DNA of 64,000 bases, taken from JACCTI01 sp051005695 (lineage in GTDB: Bacteria; Verrucomicrobiota; Verrucomicrobiia; Chthoniobacterales; UBA10450). Position 1 is the first letter of the stretch. Every line of letters starts with the position of its first letter. A program made the position numbers and the translations under genes. The stretch lies in contig JBPCJC010000028.1 in assembly GCA_051005695.1 (NCBI GenBank), positions 1 through 64,000 of the forward strand. Reading direction: 5' to 3'. The notes below the pieces were generated by a model. That model saw only the letters and a program-made list of their open reading frames with translations, had not been told where the DNA came from and did not search any database. This document shows positions 61,733 to 64,000 of the stretch, piece by piece.

Positions 61733-63639
61733 ATGCTCCTTCGAAAAATAGTCCGTCCCGCGTTGCTCCTCACTACTCTGAGCCTCGCTTGCATCGCAGC
61801 CGAACTTCCACCGCATATCGAACTCGCGGAGAACGGCCAGGCCGGAGATGTAGAGCCACCGATTCTGGTGAGCAATCCTGCGCCTCCGAATTCGACTCCC
61901 GCGCCCGTGCCGATAACGCCTTCGCAGAACGTGACCATCAACCTGATTAATCGCCTGGTGCAACGCGGCGCGCTCACGAAAGAAGATGCCGCGGAGTTGA
62001 TCCGCATGGCCGAGCAGGATGCAGAAGTCGCGCGCGCCCAAGCGGCCGCCGCCCAACAAACCGCCGCCGCGGCGGAAGTGCGCGCGTCCGCCGCCCAGGC
62101 TGCGGTTACTCAACTAGCTTCCGCGCCCTCGCCCGAGTCGGCCGCGCCTTCCGGCGACGAAGTGCGCGTGACCTATGTGCCCGAGGTGGTGAAGCGGCAA
62201 CTGCGCGATGAGATCCGCGAAGAAGTAATGGCGCAGGCGCGTAATGAAAATTGGGCCGCGCCGCGGACTCTGCCGGAGTGGACTACGCGTTACAAGTTTT
62301 TCGGCGACGTCCGCATGCGTTACGAGGGGGACTTCTTTCCATCGGGCAACGACAACACCGGCGCATTCCCGAATTTCAACGCCATCAATACGGGCCCACC
62401 TTTCGATCTAACCGGGACGCAGTTCTCGCCGCAGTTGAATGTAGATCAAGACCGCAATCGTTTCCGGTTACGGGTGCGTTTTGGCACAGCGGTTGATCTG
62501 ACGCAAAATTTCAGCGCCGGTTTGCGCATCGCCACCGGCGAAAACAATTCGCCGGTTACAACCAACCAGTCGTTAGGTCTGCTAATCAGGGACAAGGCGG
62601 CAATTTCAGTAAGTACGCTATCTGGCTCGATCGCGGCTTCCTGAAGTACGAACTCGGCGGTGTGCCGGCGCGGGATTTCGCGGTCACGGTTGGGCGTTTT
62701 GACAATCCTTTCTTCGGCACCTCGGAGTTGATCTGGGATGAAGATCTCGGTTTCGATGGCATTGCGGTCCAGGTGCGGTACGAAGTCGCACGCGGCTTGC
62801 GGCCATTCCTGAACGCGGGCGCGTTTCCAGTTTTCAATACCGACTTTAACTTCTCTTCCAACCGGCCAGACAAGTTCAACAGTTACGACAAGTATTTGTA
62901 CGGCGGGCAGCTCGGAACGGAATGGACAATCAACAAGGACTGGGACCTGAAGGTTGCGGGCGCCTATTACTACTTCCAGAACGTCGAGGGCCGGCTCTCG
63001 AGTCCGTTCACTCCCCTAACGAGTGCCGATGCCGGCAACACCGATGACAGCCGGCCATCCTTCGCGCAAAAGGGCAACACCTACTTCCCGATCCGCGACA
63101 TTGTGCCGACCGTGGATAACAACTTCGGAACTACGCGGCAGTTTCAATACTTCGGTTTAGCTACTCCCTTTCGCGATGTCTCTGTCACCGGACGGATCGA
63201 CTTCCACCATTTCGATCCGGTGCATGTCTCCGTCTTTGGCGACTTCGTAAAGAACGTCGCCTTCGACCGAGCCGCGATCGAACGGCGGGCGATTAACAAT
63301 CGCGGGCCGGACAGGGCCGCGGGAGCGCTGGGCAGATTCGTCGGCGGCGATACTGGCTGGGTCGTAGGAGTTCGCGTCGGCACACCTGCGTTGGAACGAC
63401 GCTGGGACTGGAACGCGGCCGTTTCCTATCGCGAAGTGGAAAGCGACGCGGTGATCGACGGCTTCAACGATTCGGACTTCGGGCTCGGTGGAACGAACCT
63501 GAAAGGTTATACCATCTCCGCCTCGTTGGCCGTCGCTTCCCATGTGGCCCTGAGTTTGCGTTGGCTGAGCGCCGACAGCATCGCCGGCCCAACCTATAAG
63601 AGCGACGTCCTGCAACTCGATATCGGCGCTAAGTTCTAA
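61733..63639 (+). pseudogene. Putative porin, broken by a one-base deletion
   Basis: An N-terminal signal (MLLRKIVRPALLLTTLSLAC), a helical coiled-coil region rich in Ala/Gln (about 80-125) and a barrel start (WTTRYKFFGDVRMRYEGDFF) lie in one frame up to about 62577. The rest (NQGQGGNFSKYAIWLDRGFL, VGRFDNPFFGTSELIWDEDL to the C-terminal LQLDIGAKF) lies in another. Inserting one C after GTTAGG at 62577 restores both the protein (Q-S-L-G-S-A-N-Q-G) and a perfect GTTAGGC motif. The family resembles the Porin_5-type putative porins that sit in TonB operons. It may be inactive or reflect an error. Confidence 0.85.
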
Positions 63640-63645
63640 GTAACT

Positions 63646-64000
63646 ATGAACCGAAAAGCTTTTCCAGTGATCGTCGCACTCCTGATTTCTTTCGGAGCGA
63701 ACCCGTGTCTCCGCGGTGCCGACGCCAACGTTGAAACCAAGCTGCGCGAACAACTTCGCGCGACGCTTCTACAGTTACGCTCGCTCCAAAACGAAAAGGC
63801 GACTTTGCAGGCGCAATCAACTGAGAACGAGGAGAAGGTGAAGGCGCTAACCGCCCAGGTTACCAGCCTGACCAAGCAAGCGGCGGATGCAGAAAAGACG
63901 GGCGCCGATCAGGCGACCGAGATCGCGAAATACAAAGAGGCGCTGGATAAATGGAAGGTGGCTTATCAGCAAGCGAGCGACGTGGCCACGGCCAAGGAAA
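63646..64000 (+). CDS. Secreted coiled-coil protein, partial
   Basis: The visible 118 residues begin with a signal peptide (MNRKAFPVIVALLISFGANP) and then form a long heptad-patterned helix (VETKLREQLRATLLQLRSLQ, EKVKALTAQVTSLTKQAADA). It runs off the right edge. It follows the porin with a six-base gap, so it probably belongs to the same operon and may be a periplasmic spacer or stabiliser. Function unknown. Confidence 0.75.
   Translation, partial: MNRKAFPVIVALLISFGANPCLRGADANVETKLREQLRATLLQLRSLQNEKATLQAQSTENEEKVKALTAQVTSLTKQAADAEKTGADQATEIAKYKEALDKWKVAYQQASDVATAKE

Noticed and set aside
1..64000. Dispersed motif as Chi, KOPS or matS type element
   Set aside because: Those elements are strand-biased or confined to a domain. 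This motif is about equal on both strands and mostly inside genes.
1..64000. CRISPR array, prophage or insertion sequence
   Set aside because: No regularly spaced repeats, no transposase or integrase, and no phage structural genes were seen in any frame.

Overview
The window reads as chromosomal DNA of a GC-rich Gram-negative bacterium, most likely a member of the Verrucomicrobiota (Chthoniobacterales/Opitutales-like). This placement is an inference. It rests on the form of RpoA (start MPVRYGRFEMPK), the ADOP-type FtsX permease, the RHS protein style, and a secreted protease whose C-terminal tail (a Ca-loop followed by a YAVEQSNDLVHW-type module) is common in that phylum. No rRNA gene is present to confirm it.

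Layout. 1-3676 (-): remains of a large secreted RHS/YD-repeat protein running off the left edge, broken by one in-frame stop and one frameshift. 3677-4396: noncoding, with about 210 bases almost free of A. 4397-6036: rpoA-rplQ with a clear terminator. 6.2-10.8 kb: small membrane protein, FtsX-type permease, phosphodiesterase, DEAD-box helicase. 11.0-13.8 kb: sulfur-transfer block (broken MBL-rhodanese gene, two-domain sulfurtransferase, SufE). 13.8-20.4 kb: carB, cyclophilin, N-carbamoylputrescine amidase, sodC, HD nuclease. 20.4-24.8 kb: glycosyltransferase and membrane-protein operon, solitary DNA methyltransferase, thiG. 24.9-27.0 kb: ornithine cyclodeaminase-type gene followed by an arginine dihydrolase-type gene, together a possible arginine-to-proline route that is a single fused protein in cyanobacteria. 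27.0-33.3 kb: polX, secreted serine protease, lytic transglycosylase, priA. 33.3-41.1 kb: a decaying stretch (FAD oxidoreductase, mercuric-reductase-like and DUF1223 pseudogenes) around an intact dehydrogenase/HMA-like/Cys-rich copper-protein/permease cluster, msrB and a ClC channel. 41.4-46.2 kb: RND efflux pair. 46.2-49.8 kb: two CYTH paralogues, a half-size EamA transporter, a degenerate tRNA-Thr and a CHAD protein. 49.8-56.8 kb: phosphate regulon (PhoB-like regulator, phoU, pstBACS, a second atypical regulator). 56.9-64.0 kb: a TonB/ExbB/ExbD-centred outer-membrane operon (TpsB-like barrel, DUF2341-LamG-ExbB fusion, ExbD, TonB, broken porin, coiled-coil protein).

Two observations stand out. 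(1) A short word, core CGTTAGGC (extended form about ACTCGTTAGGCAA), recurs dozens of times on both strands, in coding and noncoding DNA. Inside intact genes it is read in every frame that avoids a stop, and where a stop does arise it is repeatedly the gene's own stop codon. This is how a DNA-uptake-type sequence behaves. It is dense from about 6 to 46.7 kb and sparse in the flanks. (2) From 48.3 kb onward, each transcription unit I could inspect except one small gene starts with a PHO-box-like array (7-mers like CTGTCAC every 11 bases). These arrays precede the CYTH-CHAD pair, the PhoB gene, pstS, the second regulator and the TonB/outer-membrane operon. This suggests one phosphate-starvation programme joining phosphate uptake, polyphosphate-binding proteins and a new outer-membrane energised system. 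No histidine kinase is in view.

At least six loci carry frameshifts or stops while neighbouring housekeeping genes are intact, so real gene decay is more likely than uniformly poor sequence, though reads would have to settle this.
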